A DNA stretch of 64,000 nucleotides from Niabella ginsenosidivorans (GTDB lineage Bacteria > Bacteroidota > Bacteroidia > Chitinophagales > Chitinophagaceae), in the NCBI RefSeq assembly GCF_001654455.1, contig NZ_CP015772.1:4650001-4714000 (forward strand), written 5' to 3'. Of this stretch, positions 16,730-25,995 are shown piece by piece (positions within the stretch are counted from its first letter, which is position 1; each line of letters begins with the position of its first letter). The notes below the pieces were generated by a model. It worked only from the letters and a program-made list of their open reading frames with translations, was not told the DNA's origin and did not search any database. A program made the position numbers and the translations under genes.

Positions 16730-18577
16730 GTGGCAGATAAGATCCTTTTATTACCCGATAATATTGCTAACCAGATTGCCGCTGGTGAAGTGATTCAGCG
16801 CCCTGCCAGTGCCGTAAAGGAATTACTGGAAAATGCGGTGGATGCGGGCGCAACCTCTATACAGTTAATTGTAGTGGATGCAGGAAAGACTCTGCTGCAG
16901 GTAGTGGATAATGGCAGCGGGATGAGTGAAACAGATGCCCGTATGAGCTTTGAACGGCACGCTACTTCCAAGATCAGGAATATTGATGATCTTTTTCATA
17001 TCCGCACCATGGGTTTCCGGGGAGAAGCATTGGCTTCCATTGCGGCTGTAGCCCAGGTAGAGCTCAAAACAAAAAGAACGGGAGATGAAACAGGAACTTT
17101 TATCGAAATAGCTAACAGCTCCGTTATCAGGCAGGAGCCCATCGCGGTGGCTGAAGGTACCAGCATTGCCATGAAAAACCTGTTCTTCAACGTTCCTGCC
17201 CGGCGCAATTTCCTGAAAAGTAATGCTGCTGAAATGCGCCATATTGTGGAGGAATTTACCCGGGTGGCCATGGCTTACCCGCATATCAAGTTCACGCTTA
17301 CAAGCAATGGTCAGCAATTACTGCACCTGGAATCCGGGAGCTTAAAACAGCGTGTAATACAGCTGCTCGGCAACCCGTACAACACAAAGATGGTATCCGT
17401 TACAGACAATACGGATTATATGAATATTCATGGCTTTACAGGAAAGCCCGAAACGGCTAAAAAAACGAGGGGTGACCAATATTTTTTTGTAAACAACCGT
17501 TTCATTAAAAGCGCTTACCTGAACCATGCCGTAATGAGTGCCTACCAGCAGCTGATCCCTGCCGACAGCTTCCCTATGTATGTACTGTTCATTGATCTTG
17601 ATCCTGAGCAGGTAGATGTAAACGTGCACCCTACCAAACAGGAAATAAAATTTGAAGATGAGAAGATCGTATACGCTTTTGTGCAGGCAGCTATAAAGCA
17701 TGCCCTGGCCCAGTTCAGCATTACGCCAACCCTGGACTTTGACCTGGACGCTTCTATTCAGAAGTTACCTTCCATTAACCAGCCTTTTACGACAGAACAA
17801 AAGGAGCATGTTTCCGGGGGTATCTTATACCAGGGATTTACGCAAAAGAACCAGGCGCATTTTATTGAAAAGCCTTCTTCACAGGAATTAAAAAGCTGGA
17901 AAGCCTTTTATGAGCCTGTTAAACAGGAAGAAGCGCTGTTTGATTATGAGAAAAAAGCGCGTCAGCAGCATTTTGCCATACAGTCCAAAAAAAATCAGTT
18001 TGAAATAGACGATACTACCGAACTGGCGCAGGTGCTGAACACTTATATTATACTACCTGCTGAAAACCGTTTTTTACTGATCCACCAGCAGGCCGCCCAT
18101 GAACGGGTATTGTACCAGCAGATGAAACAGGCTACCACCGGGGTACCGGTCACTATTCAAAAAAGCCTGTTCCCCGTTACTTTAGAACTGACACCTGCGG
18201 ATGCGGTGCTGCTGAATGAACTGTTACCGGATCTTTTGCTGCTGGGCTACCAGATTGAACCCTTTGGTAAAAACAGTTTTGTAGTACAGGGCACCCCTGC
18301 CGACCTGGAAGATACGGATGAAAAACACCTGATTGATTTTACACTGGAACAGTACAAACATTTTAACAGTGATATCCGGGTTTCCAACCGGGAGAAGCTG
18401 ATCCGTTCACTGGCAAGGCAACGCTCTGTAAAAAAGGATACCCGTTTAACAGAGCGCGAAATGCGGCAACTGGTTACCGATCTTTTTCAATGCGAACCCT
18501 TCAATACAGCGCCCGATGGCAGTCCTACTTACCTGGAATTTAAGCAGGACCAGATTGAGAAGATGTTTGGGCGGTAG
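16730..18577 (+). CDS. mutL: DNA mismatch repair protein MutL
   Basis: A 615-residue GHKL ATPase that links MutS-bound mismatches to downstream repair. The GTG at 16730 begins MADKILLLPDNIANQIAAGEV, the standard start. ATP-site motifs follow: ELLENAVDAGAT, DNGSGM, MGFRGEALASIAAV and FFNVPARRNFLK, then DVNVHPTKQEIKF. The C-terminal dimerisation domain is present, but the metal-dependent endonuclease motifs are degenerate: DQHAxxE reads HQQAAHERVLYQ (about 453-464), the Cys/His helix reads LARQRSVKK, and CPHGRP reads APDGSP (594-599). The protein is therefore predicted not to nick DNA itself. It stands alone with its own candidate promoter. Confidence 0.96.
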   Translation: MADKILLLPDNIANQIAAGEVIQRPASAVKELLENAVDAGATSIQLIVVDAGKTLLQVVDNGSGMSETDARMSFERHATSKIRNIDDLFHIRTMGFRGEALASIAAVAQVELKTKRTGDETGTFIEIANSSVIRQEPIAVAEGTSIAMKNLFFNVPARRNFLKSNAAEMRHIVEEFTRVAMAYPHIKFTLTSNGQQLLHLESGSLKQRVIQLLGNPYNTKMVSVTDNTDYMNIHGFTGKPETAKKTRGDQYFFVNNRFIKSAYLNHAVMSAYQQLIPADSFPMYVLFIDLDPEQVDVNVHPTKQEIKFEDEKIVYAFVQAAIKHALAQFSITPTLDFDLDASIQKLPSINQPFTTEQKEHVSGGILYQGFTQKNQAHFIEKPSSQELKSWKAFYEPVKQEEALFDYEKKARQQHFAIQSKKNQFEIDDTTELAQVLNTYIILPAENRFLLIHQQAAHERVLYQQMKQATTGVPVTIQKSLFPVTLELTPADAVLLNELLPDLLLLGYQIEPFGKNSFVVQGTPADLEDTDEKHLIDFTLEQYKHFNSDIRVSNREKLIRSLARQRSVKKDTRLTEREMRQLVTDLFQCEPFNTAPDGSPTYLEFKQDQIEKMFGR

Positions 18578-18739
18578 TCTTCTTGCCCAATTGCATACGG
18601 AAAATGTATCCGATAGTGTTGAAAATCGCCCATTAAAGGATTAACCATAAAAATAATTTCCACTGTTTCACTATTTCTATTGGTCAATAACATCAACAGT
18701 GACAATTTCCTTTTAGAAATCCTTATTTATAAGTTGTCG

Positions 18740-18970
18740 CTAATTACAGGAACTCCAAATTGTAAACATCGTCTGTTGAGAGACACCACAGGCATCTGTA
18801 TAAGTTACTTTTATTACTGCCCCGCCACCACTTATATCAACCCATGTACTCAGAGAAATAGGGCTGTTAATATATACAGTTGTATTAGGGTCTTTATACC
18901 CAACCGGCCACTGCCAATTTCCTGTACCAGCAAATGATATTGCTGCTATCTTTTTTTCATTACACCTTTT
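18740..18970 (-). pseudogene. 3' remnant of a secreted Ig-like-repeat protein
   Basis: About 77 codons with no start codon, reading leftward out of the terminator of the upstream susD gene to a natural stop. The encoded text (GTGNWQWPVGYKDPNTTVY, then ISGGGAVIKVTYTDACGVSQ) resembles the Ig/PKD-like repeats of large Bacteroidota surface proteins (ISGGxG..VT.T..CG). The frame has protein-like composition, so I read it as the stranded tail of a lost gene. It could also be a chance open frame. Confidence 0.45.
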
Positions 18971-18973
18971 TGA

Positions 18974-19005
18974 CAAAAAAAGTCCTCCGTATATTCCGGA
19001 GGACT
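18974..19005 (-). terminator. Rho-independent terminator of the susC/susD operon
   Basis: A perfect 9-bp stem AGTCCTCCG/CGGAGGACT (18981-18989 with 18997-19005) has a 7-nt loop and, read leftward, a run of seven T. It lies 26 bp past the susD stop. Confidence 0.85.
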
Positions 19006-19030
19006 GCAATCACTATTTAAAGCCAGTATT

Positions 19031-20755
19031 CTAGTAGCCGCCATTCTGAGTCAGAATACCAGGAGCCCTGTCCAGTTCTTGTTGTGGAATAGGGAAAATG
19101 GTATCACGTGCATTAAAATTAATTGTGGCTGATGCCGCAACATATTGCTTTTCAAAAGTCATATAACTTTCCAGCACAGTTTTGGCAGTACCCCAGCGCA
19201 CTAAATCAAAGAAGCGCTGCCCTTCCAATGCCAGCTCCAGTCTTCTTTCAAACCGAACAGCATTACGTGCATAATCAGCATTGGGAAATGAGGGATAAGT
19301 TTTCACATTATATCTCGCTACCGCCTTATTGTTAACTCGCAGGCCAGGAAGATTTGCAGCGCGCTTACGAACTGCATTTACCCAATCCAATGCATCCTTG
19401 AGGTTACCTGTTTCAATGGCACATTCTGCTGCCATCAGGTAAACATCTGCCAGACGTATAATATTTACATCCAGTGCGGTTATATATTCTCCACCTGAAA
19501 CTGTGTTACCAGCGAATTCGGCTTTATCGATTTGCTGTTTTTTTGAAACAAACGGTCCGCCAAATGCGGGGTCCCGTATCCAGGCATCTCCAGGAAAAAT
19601 TCCCCAATCCCTGTAAGGTACTCCTCTTCTTCCTACTGTATAATCTACCCGTGGATCAAAAGCTATCGTTGTATCTACCTTATAGTTGGTCTTTGCAGAA
19701 TCTCCTTTCTTATCAACCAGGCCCTGATCTGATTTATAAGTGTTATTCCTATAGGAGCCATCGAGGTAAGGCAATCCGTCAGCATTTACTTTGAACGCAT
19801 TCACTAAATCAACAGAAGGCTGATAAAACCCGCAACAGCTAACCGGGGCTGTTCCATAGCCACCTGCAAGCATATCGCCCACATTTGCGTTATCCCCGCT
19901 ACCATCCGGATTGATGATGTTTTCGTCTACAAAAAGCCCTTCGGGGCCGCCTTCTCCGGCTATGGAAAAGTTGTTTCTGAAATCCATAGTGGTTAAATCC
20001 GGTTTATGAGCTATCACATCCTTAAATAAGGTTAAAGCCTCAGCATATTTTTTTTGATATAAATATACTTTACCCAGGTAAGCCTCTGCAGCCAGTTTAT
20101 CAACCCGTCCTCGGTCTCCCAATGGTTTTGTATAATCCAGTGCCTGTACTGCAAATTGCAGGTCAGCTTCAATCTTCGGATAAAGATTTTCTCCATTTTT
20201 TACCTTAGTGGCATCTGTTGTACTAATGGTTTCATCAATATAGGGTACATTTCCAAATACTCTTCTTAAATAAAAATAGTAATGCGCCCGCAACATCCTG
20301 GCTTCGGCCTCAATTTGTTTGGCCCGGTCATCACTAAATTTATCGGAGGAGCTTCCTTCCTGCACTGCTTTCAGTAAATTGATTGTAGCATTGCAACGCA
20401 AAACTCCTTCAAAATAGTTGGTCCACATTGCCGGCAACTGATCATTAGCGCTATTGGGTTTATGAAGCTCAATGTCATTCATGGTACTTTGGTCCGTGTT
20501 AGAGCTTCCTTTATGCGCATTGTCTCCTGCTACTTCGCCAAACAACCACTGACTGGGCGCAGAGGAATAATTACCCCATGTTCCGCTTATGTTTCCATTC
20601 ATCAAACCATAAGCACCTATAAGAGCAGCTTCCACCCCTTTTGTGGTTAGTAACTGGTCCTGGGAAATGGTGGCCTGGGGCTTTGTTTCCAAAAAGCTTT
20701 TTCCGCAGGACGCTACCGTTAAACCCAAAACAAATAGTATATATATTTTCTTCAT
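19031..20755 (-). CDS. RagB/SusD family nutrient-binding outer-membrane lipoprotein
   Basis: A 574-residue surface lipoprotein that caps a SusC channel and captures glycans or peptides. The lipobox VASC puts the lipidated Cys at residue 17, followed by the usual GKSFLETKPQATIS. Typical SusD phrases are present: ALIGAYGLMNG, AEARMLRAHYYFYLRRVFGNVPYI, KLAAEAYLGKVYLYQKKYAEAL, and at the C-terminus VRFERRLELALEGQRFFDLVRWG plus a final IFPIPQQELDRAPGILTQNGGY. The helical TPR scaffold thus appears complete. It lies 29 bp downstream of susC and forms an operon with it. No glycosidase, peptidase or regulator is adjacent, so the substrate is unknown. Confidence 0.95.
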   Translation of the reverse strand: MKKIYILFVLGLTVASCGKSFLETKPQATISQDQLLTTKGVEAALIGAYGLMNGNISGTWGNYSSAPSQWLFGEVAGDNAHKGSSNTDQSTMNDIELHKPNSANDQLPAMWTNYFEGVLRCNATINLLKAVQEGSSSDKFSDDRAKQIEAEARMLRAHYYFYLRRVFGNVPYIDETISTTDATKVKNGENLYPKIEADLQFAVQALDYTKPLGDRGRVDKLAAEAYLGKVYLYQKKYAEALTLFKDVIAHKPDLTTMDFRNNFSIAGEGGPEGLFVDENIINPDGSGDNANVGDMLAGGYGTAPVSCCGFYQPSVDLVNAFKVNADGLPYLDGSYRNNTYKSDQGLVDKKGDSAKTNYKVDTTIAFDPRVDYTVGRRGVPYRDWGIFPGDAWIRDPAFGGPFVSKKQQIDKAEFAGNTVSGGEYITALDVNIIRLADVYLMAAECAIETGNLKDALDWVNAVRKRAANLPGLRVNNKAVARYNVKTYPSFPNADYARNAVRFERRLELALEGQRFFDLVRWGTAKTVLESYMTFEKQYVAASATINFNARDTIFPIPQQELDRAPGILTQNGGY

Positions 20756-20784
20756 AACTAATTTAATTTATTTGTTACAACAAT

Positions 20785-23700
20785 TTAGAAAGTAACGTTT
20801 AGGCCCAATAAAAACTGACGGGAAGCAGGATATGTACCCAAGTCAACGCCGGGTGCTGTGAACGTACTTGAAAATTGGGTAATTTCTGGATCCAGACCGG
20901 AATATTTTGTAATTGTAAACAGGTTCGTTCCGCTAATATAAACCCGTAAAGCGCTGATCTTATCTTTTAAATTCCCGTTCATTTTAAAGTTGTACCCTAT
21001 CTGTAAATTTTTCATCCTGAAATAGCTGCCTGGTTGAATATAATAACTATTCGCTGCCAGTTCATACGCTGAAGGGTTCCTGTAAGGAGAAGGAATCATA
21101 CTGCCTGTATTAGTGGGGCTCCAGGCATCCAGCATACGGGTGCTAACGGCACCATCAAAAGCGCTAAAGTCTGTATAATAGCGGGTAGCATCAAAAATCT
21201 CATTGCCATAGGAACCATTAAAGAACATCAGTAAATCAAATCTTTTATAAGAAGCATTAAAGCTTAAGGAATACAGGAATTTCGGATGCGGGTTGCCAAT
21301 AATGGTTCTGTCAAAAGCATCAACAATTCCATCGGGCTTTCCATCGGCGCCTGAAACATCAGCATATTTTAAACCACCAACACGGGCTCCCTCATAATGA
21401 GGTGTATTATCTATATCCTGCTGGCTTTGATAAATACCTGTTACTTTATATCCATAAAAGGCACCTAAAGGCTGACCCGGCATCAGAATAGAAGTGCTGA
21501 TACTTCTAAAGCCGCCATATACCTGGTTTGTTACCGTAGGGGCTAATTCAAGCACTTTATTAATATTTCTTGAAAAATTGACGCCTGCGTCAAATTTAAA
21601 GCCATCCTCAACCGAATTAATATAATGATAATTCAAGGCAAACTCAAACCCCTTGTTACTCATTGACCCAACATTTACCCAGGGAGATAATCCTCCACCT
21701 GCTGCCTGCGCCGGAAGTGGAACCCGATACAGCATATCTGTGGTTTTCCGGTTATACACATCAAAGGTTCCATCCAGTTTATTATTTAAAACGGTGAAAT
21801 CAAAACCAGCGTTCCAGGATTTCAGGGCTTCCCATTTAATATCCGGATTATCATAACTATTGGTCCAGATCCCACTTGATAAAGCTGTTCCATTAATCGG
21901 ATACGAAGAATTATTGATCACCGATTGGAACTGGCGCAAATACTGAAAATCAGGGATAGACTGATTACCAGTTTCCCCGTAGCCGGCCCTTAATTTTAAA
22001 TCATTGATCCATGAAACACTTTTCATGAATTCTTCGTTAGAAACCCTCCAGGCAGCACTTCCAGCCGGGAAATTACCATACTGATGGCTGGGACCGAATT
22101 TAGAAGACCCATCTCTTCTAAAAGTAGCTGAAAGCAGGTATTTATCTTTAAACGCATAATCTGCCCTACCAAACGTTGAAAATAAGGTACTAAAACCCCC
22201 ACTACTTGTTGCAGAAACGTTGGTACTGGCAGCGCCCACATAATAATAATTCAAATCACCAAATACAAAAAAACCATTTCCCGATCCACTAAGAACCCTG
22301 GATTGTTCCTTCACAGCTTCCGTACCCACCATTAATGTCAGGTCGTGTTTGTCGTTAAAGCGGTGTTTATAGGTTAGTGTATTGGTCCAGGTCCAGTTCG
22401 ATTGATACCCTTGCCCTTCACTCATAGGATTGTTACTATAACTGCCTTCAGAGAATTCAGGATTAGGATAGCTTATATTTTTACCCTGGTAGTTATTATA
22501 TAATATCCCGTATGTAGTTTTTAAATTAAGCCCTTCAATAATTTTCAGATCGGCAAATGCAGTACCAAAAAACTGATTGTCTGTCCATATATTATCCTTG
22601 GCTCTATACAATGAGGCCAGTGGATTTTCCGCATTTCCTAACAGGCTGCCCTTAGAACCTGCAAAATTCCCCATAATATCATACACTGGTATAATAGTTT
22701 GCATCCGGTAGGTCCAGCCGATTGGAGAGCCTTCTCCCATATATTGCCCTGCCGTATTTACATTAGTTGCAAAACCCTGCCCCTCATCACGGGAATACTG
22801 CATACTTTCTCCGATATTCAGCCGGCCTCCCAAAGTAGTAAAATTGGTATTAGCCCGAATGGTATAGCGTTTAAACCCGGTGTACTTAATAGTACCATCC
22901 TGGTTCAGGTAGCCGCCACTAACAGCATAGGAAGAGTTTTCTCCACCACCAAGTACGGTCAACTGATAGTTTTGCATAGGAGCATTATGTGTAATTTCTT
23001 TCATCCAGTTAGTACCAGCCTGGTTGGCTTTGGTAATCTGGTAAAAAGTGGAAGCGTCCTGCGTATAACGATATTTGGAGGGATCCGCATCCGCGGCAGT
23101 AATATTTTGTCCGGTAGCTGATCCTGCCAATAAATATTCAGGCAGTGTGGGCTTATCCGGATCATTCCCATAGTTGGAACCCGTTGTAGTTGTGGTTCCC
23201 GGTGTTAATCCTGCATTTTTAAAAGCGGTATACAAATACTCAGCAAACTGCATAGGATTCAGGTATTTCGGAAAAGTTTCCCTATTGGGACTTTGAACAC
23301 CATAATAGGCATCCAGTGAAACTTTAGGAGGGCCTTTGCGCCCTTTCTTTGTAGTAATAATTACCACACCATTATTGGCCCTGGCTCCGTAGATTGATGA
23401 AGCAGATGCATCTTTTAATACCTGCATGCTTTCAATATCATTGGGGCTTAACCAGGCCAGCTTGCCCTCATAGGGCATTCCATCAATAATAAAGAGCGGG
23501 TCATTGTTGTTAATAGTACTAAACCCGCGTATTCTTATTTGCGGAGTTGAGCCGGGCGATCCATCATTGATGATCTGAACACCGGCAGCTTTCCCCTGCA
23601 ATGCTTCAACAGGGCTGGCCGCTGGCTGCGATTTCAATTCCTTCATATCCACCACGGCTACTGAACCGGTCAGGTCCTTTTTCCGGGCTGTTCCATAACC

Positions 23701-24030
23701 AATGACCACCACATCAGTTAAATTGGATACGTCTGATACCAAGGTAATAGAAACATCCTGTTCAGCCCCTACTTTAAAAGTAGTGGCTTTAAAACCTACG
23801 CTGGTCAATTCCAGCACATCGCCCTGTTTGGCAGCAATCGTAAATTTGCCTTCTTCATTGGTAGAAGTACCGCTGGTACTCCCTTTTACAATAACAGAAA
23901 CATTTGCAACCGGGTTTCCCTTATCATCAATAACGGTTCCGGTAATCATTTTGCCCTGGCTGAAGCCGTTCATAGCAAAGCCAAAACAGAAAAGCAATAA
24001 AAGCAATACTGAAGCCCTCGTTCTTTTCAT
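20785..24030 (-). CDS. SusC/RagA family TonB-linked outer-membrane transporter
   Basis: A 1081-residue TonB-dependent importer. Order: signal peptide (1-25, ending NGFSQ), carboxypeptidase-regulatory-like domain (about 28-105, ITGTVIDDKGNPVANVSVIVKG), the TonB-box region VVVIGYGTARKKDLTGSV, the plug domain (about 120-230, PVEALQGKAAGVQI, DPLFIIDGMPYEGKLAWLSP, VLKDASASSIYGARANNGVV) and a complete barrel ending LGLNVTF. These phrases are SusC hallmarks. No STN domain precedes it, so it is not expected to transduce to a FecR anti-sigma factor. It forms an operon with the SusD gene, and the length is normal. Confidence 0.96.
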   Translation of the reverse strand: MKRTRASVLLLLLFCFGFAMNGFSQGKMITGTVIDDKGNPVANVSVIVKGSTSGTSTNEEGKFTIAAKQGDVLELTSVGFKATTFKVGAEQDVSITLVSDVSNLTDVVVIGYGTARKKDLTGSVAVVDMKELKSQPAASPVEALQGKAAGVQIINDGSPGSTPQIRIRGFSTINNNDPLFIIDGMPYEGKLAWLSPNDIESMQVLKDASASSIYGARANNGVVIITTKKGRKGPPKVSLDAYYGVQSPNRETFPKYLNPMQFAEYLYTAFKNAGLTPGTTTTTGSNYGNDPDKPTLPEYLLAGSATGQNITAADADPSKYRYTQDASTFYQITKANQAGTNWMKEITHNAPMQNYQLTVLGGGENSSYAVSGGYLNQDGTIKYTGFKRYTIRANTNFTTLGGRLNIGESMQYSRDEGQGFATNVNTAGQYMGEGSPIGWTYRMQTIIPVYDIMGNFAGSKGSLLGNAENPLASLYRAKDNIWTDNQFFGTAFADLKIIEGLNLKTTYGILYNNYQGKNISYPNPEFSEGSYSNNPMSEGQGYQSNWTWTNTLTYKHRFNDKHDLTLMVGTEAVKEQSRVLSGSGNGFFVFGDLNYYYVGAASTNVSATSSGGFSTLFSTFGRADYAFKDKYLLSATFRRDGSSKFGPSHQYGNFPAGSAAWRVSNEEFMKSVSWINDLKLRAGYGETGNQSIPDFQYLRQFQSVINNSSYPINGTALSSGIWTNSYDNPDIKWEALKSWNAGFDFTVLNNKLDGTFDVYNRKTTDMLYRVPLPAQAAGGGLSPWVNVGSMSNKGFEFALNYHYINSVEDGFKFDAGVNFSRNINKVLELAPTVTNQVYGGFRSISTSILMPGQPLGAFYGYKVTGIYQSQQDIDNTPHYEGARVGGLKYADVSGADGKPDGIVDAFDRTIIGNPHPKFLYSLSFNASYKRFDLLMFFNGSYGNEIFDATRYYTDFSAFDGAVSTRMLDAWSPTNTGSMIPSPYRNPSAYELAANSYYIQPGSYFRMKNLQIGYNFKMNGNLKDKISALRVYISGTNLFTITKYSGLDPEITQFSSTFTAPGVDLGTYPASRQFLLGLNVTF

Positions 24031-24079
24031 ACAGCAATTTTAAAATTAGAAATTGAGTTAAAAACATTCGTTACAGGAT

Positions 24080-24110
24080 GTAAGATAACATTTCATTAAC
24101 AAAAAACAAA
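24080..24110 (-). promoter_or_regulatory. candidate susC promoter
   Basis: Read leftward, TTTG (24107-24110), a 19-bp spacer and TATCTTAC (24080-24087) fit the Bacteroidota -33/-7 pattern with two mismatches in the -7 box. It lies 50 bp before the susC ATG. Pattern match only. Confidence 0.35.
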
Positions 24111-24285
24111 TTTTATTATGTTCAAAGAACACAATAAAATAAATAACCGGTGTTTAATGATTTGCATCATCTTTTTTGCGGCTTTTATGGCCTTTCCGTT
24201 AAAAGCAACCCTGTCTATACCATTCTAATTAATTAAACTTGCATAAATTTAAAATATATAAACCAGTTACTATATTCTTTTATAT

Positions 24286-24780
24286 ATGAAAACATTGATC
24301 ATCATCCGCCATGCAAAGGCCGAACAGGGATCGGGTAAAGACATTGAACGCAAGCTTACAGAAAGAGGCCACCGGAATGCAATTCAGATGGCCGAAAAAT
24401 TAAAAGCCGGCGGATATAAAATTGATAAAATTTTTTCCAGTCCCTCAGAAAGAACCCTGCAAACAACCCGGCATTTTGCAGAAGTTTTCGGGGTAATGGC
24501 CAATCATATACGTTATTTTGAAAGCCTCTACCTGGGCGATGTACTGGCCATTTCAGAAACCATTTGCTGGCTGTACCAGCATGAAAACGTTCATACGCTG
24601 GCAATTGTAGGGCATAACCCCGGCGTTACCAATTTTGTGAATGATCTCACCCATTCAACTATCAACAGCATTCCTACATCAGGCATCGCTGTGCTGCGGA
24701 TTGATACAGATCACTGGGATCATTTTGCAACTGCGCCAAAATCCCTGGAGGCAGTTCTCTCCCCAAAAGATGAAAATTAG
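24286..24780 (+). CDS. SixA-like histidine phosphatase
   Basis: A 164-residue cytoplasmic enzyme of the branch-1 histidine phosphatase superfamily. The catalytic RHG-type motif is RHAKAE with the nucleophilic His at residue 9. A conserved arginine is in SSPSERTLQT (about 56), and the second catalytic His (110) is in VGHNPGVTNF. The short length and RHAKAE motif point to the SixA group, whose characterised E. coli member removes phosphate from histidine phosphotransfer domains. Whether that substrate applies here is not known. The stop overlaps the stop of the convergent glycosyltransferase by 4 bp. Confidence 0.9.
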   Translation: MKTLIIIRHAKAEQGSGKDIERKLTERGHRNAIQMAEKLKAGGYKIDKIFSSPSERTLQTTRHFAEVFGVMANHIRYFESLYLGDVLAISETICWLYQHENVHTLAIVGHNPGVTNFVNDLTHSTINSIPTSGIAVLRIDTDHWDHFATAPKSLEAVLSPKDEN

Positions 24781-25880
24781 TTTTTCCCGCAGTCTTCCAG
24801 GAACGCAGCAACAGCACCGGTCAGCAGTTGGTTGTTTTCGGGGCTGTTGATCTGATAATTGCCTGTTTTTACCCTGGAAAGCGCCGCTGCAAGATCAAAG
24901 TGCTCCTGTGTGCTTATCACCGCTTTTTTTGACCGCTCCAGCAATGCGGCAAGATATTCCTGTTCTGTTTGCCCTGGTGTAGGTATTAGTATGGCTCTTG
25001 CACCTACTGCACTGATGTCCATTATGGAACTGTAGCCGCTCCTGCATATAACAACAGCAGCGCTGCACAGGTACCGGTTTAGTTGATCTGTGGGAAGATG
25101 ATCAAAAACGATCACATGATCAAGTACCGGTAATAAAGGCCCGCCTGCATTGGGCAGGCCCCGTACCACTACAAAATTATGGCCGGCCAGAGGCATCTGG
25201 TTAAAAATTATTTTTTCAAACAGGGATCGCTGAGGCTCAGGACCTGATAACAGCACTAATATATGATCCCCCTTTTCGTATTTAGCAGCAGGCTGCATTC
25301 TTGACAGCGGGCCAATATAGGAACAGGGAACCGATGGCATTTTTAAAGGATGCGAAAGCGCACCGGCCAGTCCGGGAGCTGCTTCATCATCTGGGATCCA
25401 GCAGCGGGAAAACTGATTGATCCATTTATAGTTTATGTTCTGTGCAAGCCCTTCCGCCATTTTCCCCAGAGGATTTTTTATCCGTAACTGATGCGTAATA
25501 AAAACAGCAGGAATCCCCGGGCAACTCAGCCCAAAACGGTTATCGCTTATAATGCCATCAATAGGTTGCTTATGAATAAGTTTTTGCAACCATTCCCGCT
25601 CATGCTTTATCGCCTTTAAAATAGCCGGGGTCTGTTTTGCCATGGTTCGCAAAAAAGATCCCTTTTTTGCTGAATAATGCACGTTATATCCATCGAGATG
25701 AAGATATTCAATATCCGGAAGCTCCTGCTGCAGCAGCCTCAATTGCACCTCATTACCAGCGGCCCAAACACGTGCGCCCTGTTTCAGTAATTCGCAGATC
25801 ACTGGGATGCAACGGGTTGTATGTCCCAGTCCCCAATCAAGGGGCGCCACCAGTATATTCTTCTTTTTATGCTCCAACAT
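24777..25880 (-). CDS. MurG-like glycosyltransferase (GT28-type C-terminal domain)
   Basis: A 367-residue GT-B fold enzyme. The N-terminal part begins NILVAPLDWGLGHTTRCIPV, the usual GxGHxxR loop of MurG/GT28 and UDP-glycosyltransferase-like proteins. The C-terminal half holds HILVLLSGPEPQRSLFE, a short FDHLPTDQLNRYLCSAAVVICRSGYSSIMD segment (the nucleotide-sugar binding region with an SGY/S motif) and PTPGQTEQEYLA. This matches proteins annotated as glycosyl transferase family 28 or GT1-like enzymes of unknown acceptor. It is not MurG itself, which is normally in the mur/fts cluster. It is convergent with the phosphatase gene. Confidence 0.82.
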   Translation of the reverse strand: MLEHKKKNILVAPLDWGLGHTTRCIPVICELLKQGARVWAAGNEVQLRLLQQELPDIEYLHLDGYNVHYSAKKGSFLRTMAKQTPAILKAIKHEREWLQKLIHKQPIDGIISDNRFGLSCPGIPAVFITHQLRIKNPLGKMAEGLAQNINYKWINQFSRCWIPDDEAAPGLAGALSHPLKMPSVPCSYIGPLSRMQPAAKYEKGDHILVLLSGPEPQRSLFEKIIFNQMPLAGHNFVVVRGLPNAGGPLLPVLDHVIVFDHLPTDQLNRYLCSAAVVICRSGYSSIMDISAVGARAILIPTPGQTEQEYLAALLERSKKAVISTQEHFDLAAALSRVKTGNYQINSPENNQLLTGAVAAFLEDCGKN

Positions 25881-25926
25881 TCAGCCCTCTTTAACTGTTA
25901 TAATATGGCAAAAGTTAAAAAGATTA

Positions 25927-25958
25927 ATTGCGTTTTTTTATAAAAAATAGTATTTTTA
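25927..25958 (+). promoter_or_regulatory. candidate promoter of the 80-residue ORF
   Basis: ATTG (25927-25930), a 20-bp spacer and TATTTTTA (25951-25958) fit the Bacteroidota -33/-7 consensus with one mismatch in the -7 box. It lies 37 bp before the ATG at 25996 and supports that small gene being real. Confidence 0.5.
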
Positions 25959-25962
25959 GAAT

Positions 25963-25975
25963 TGTGAAATTCACA
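25963..25975. promoter_or_regulatory. palindrome at the predicted transcription start, possible operator
   Basis: TGTGAA-A-TTCACA is a perfect 13-bp palindrome beginning 4 bp after the predicted -7 box. A site so close to the start would suit a repressor or a short 5' hairpin. No regulator is assigned. Confidence 0.35.
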
Positions 25976-25995
25976 TTTTTCAGGCAGAACTCAAA

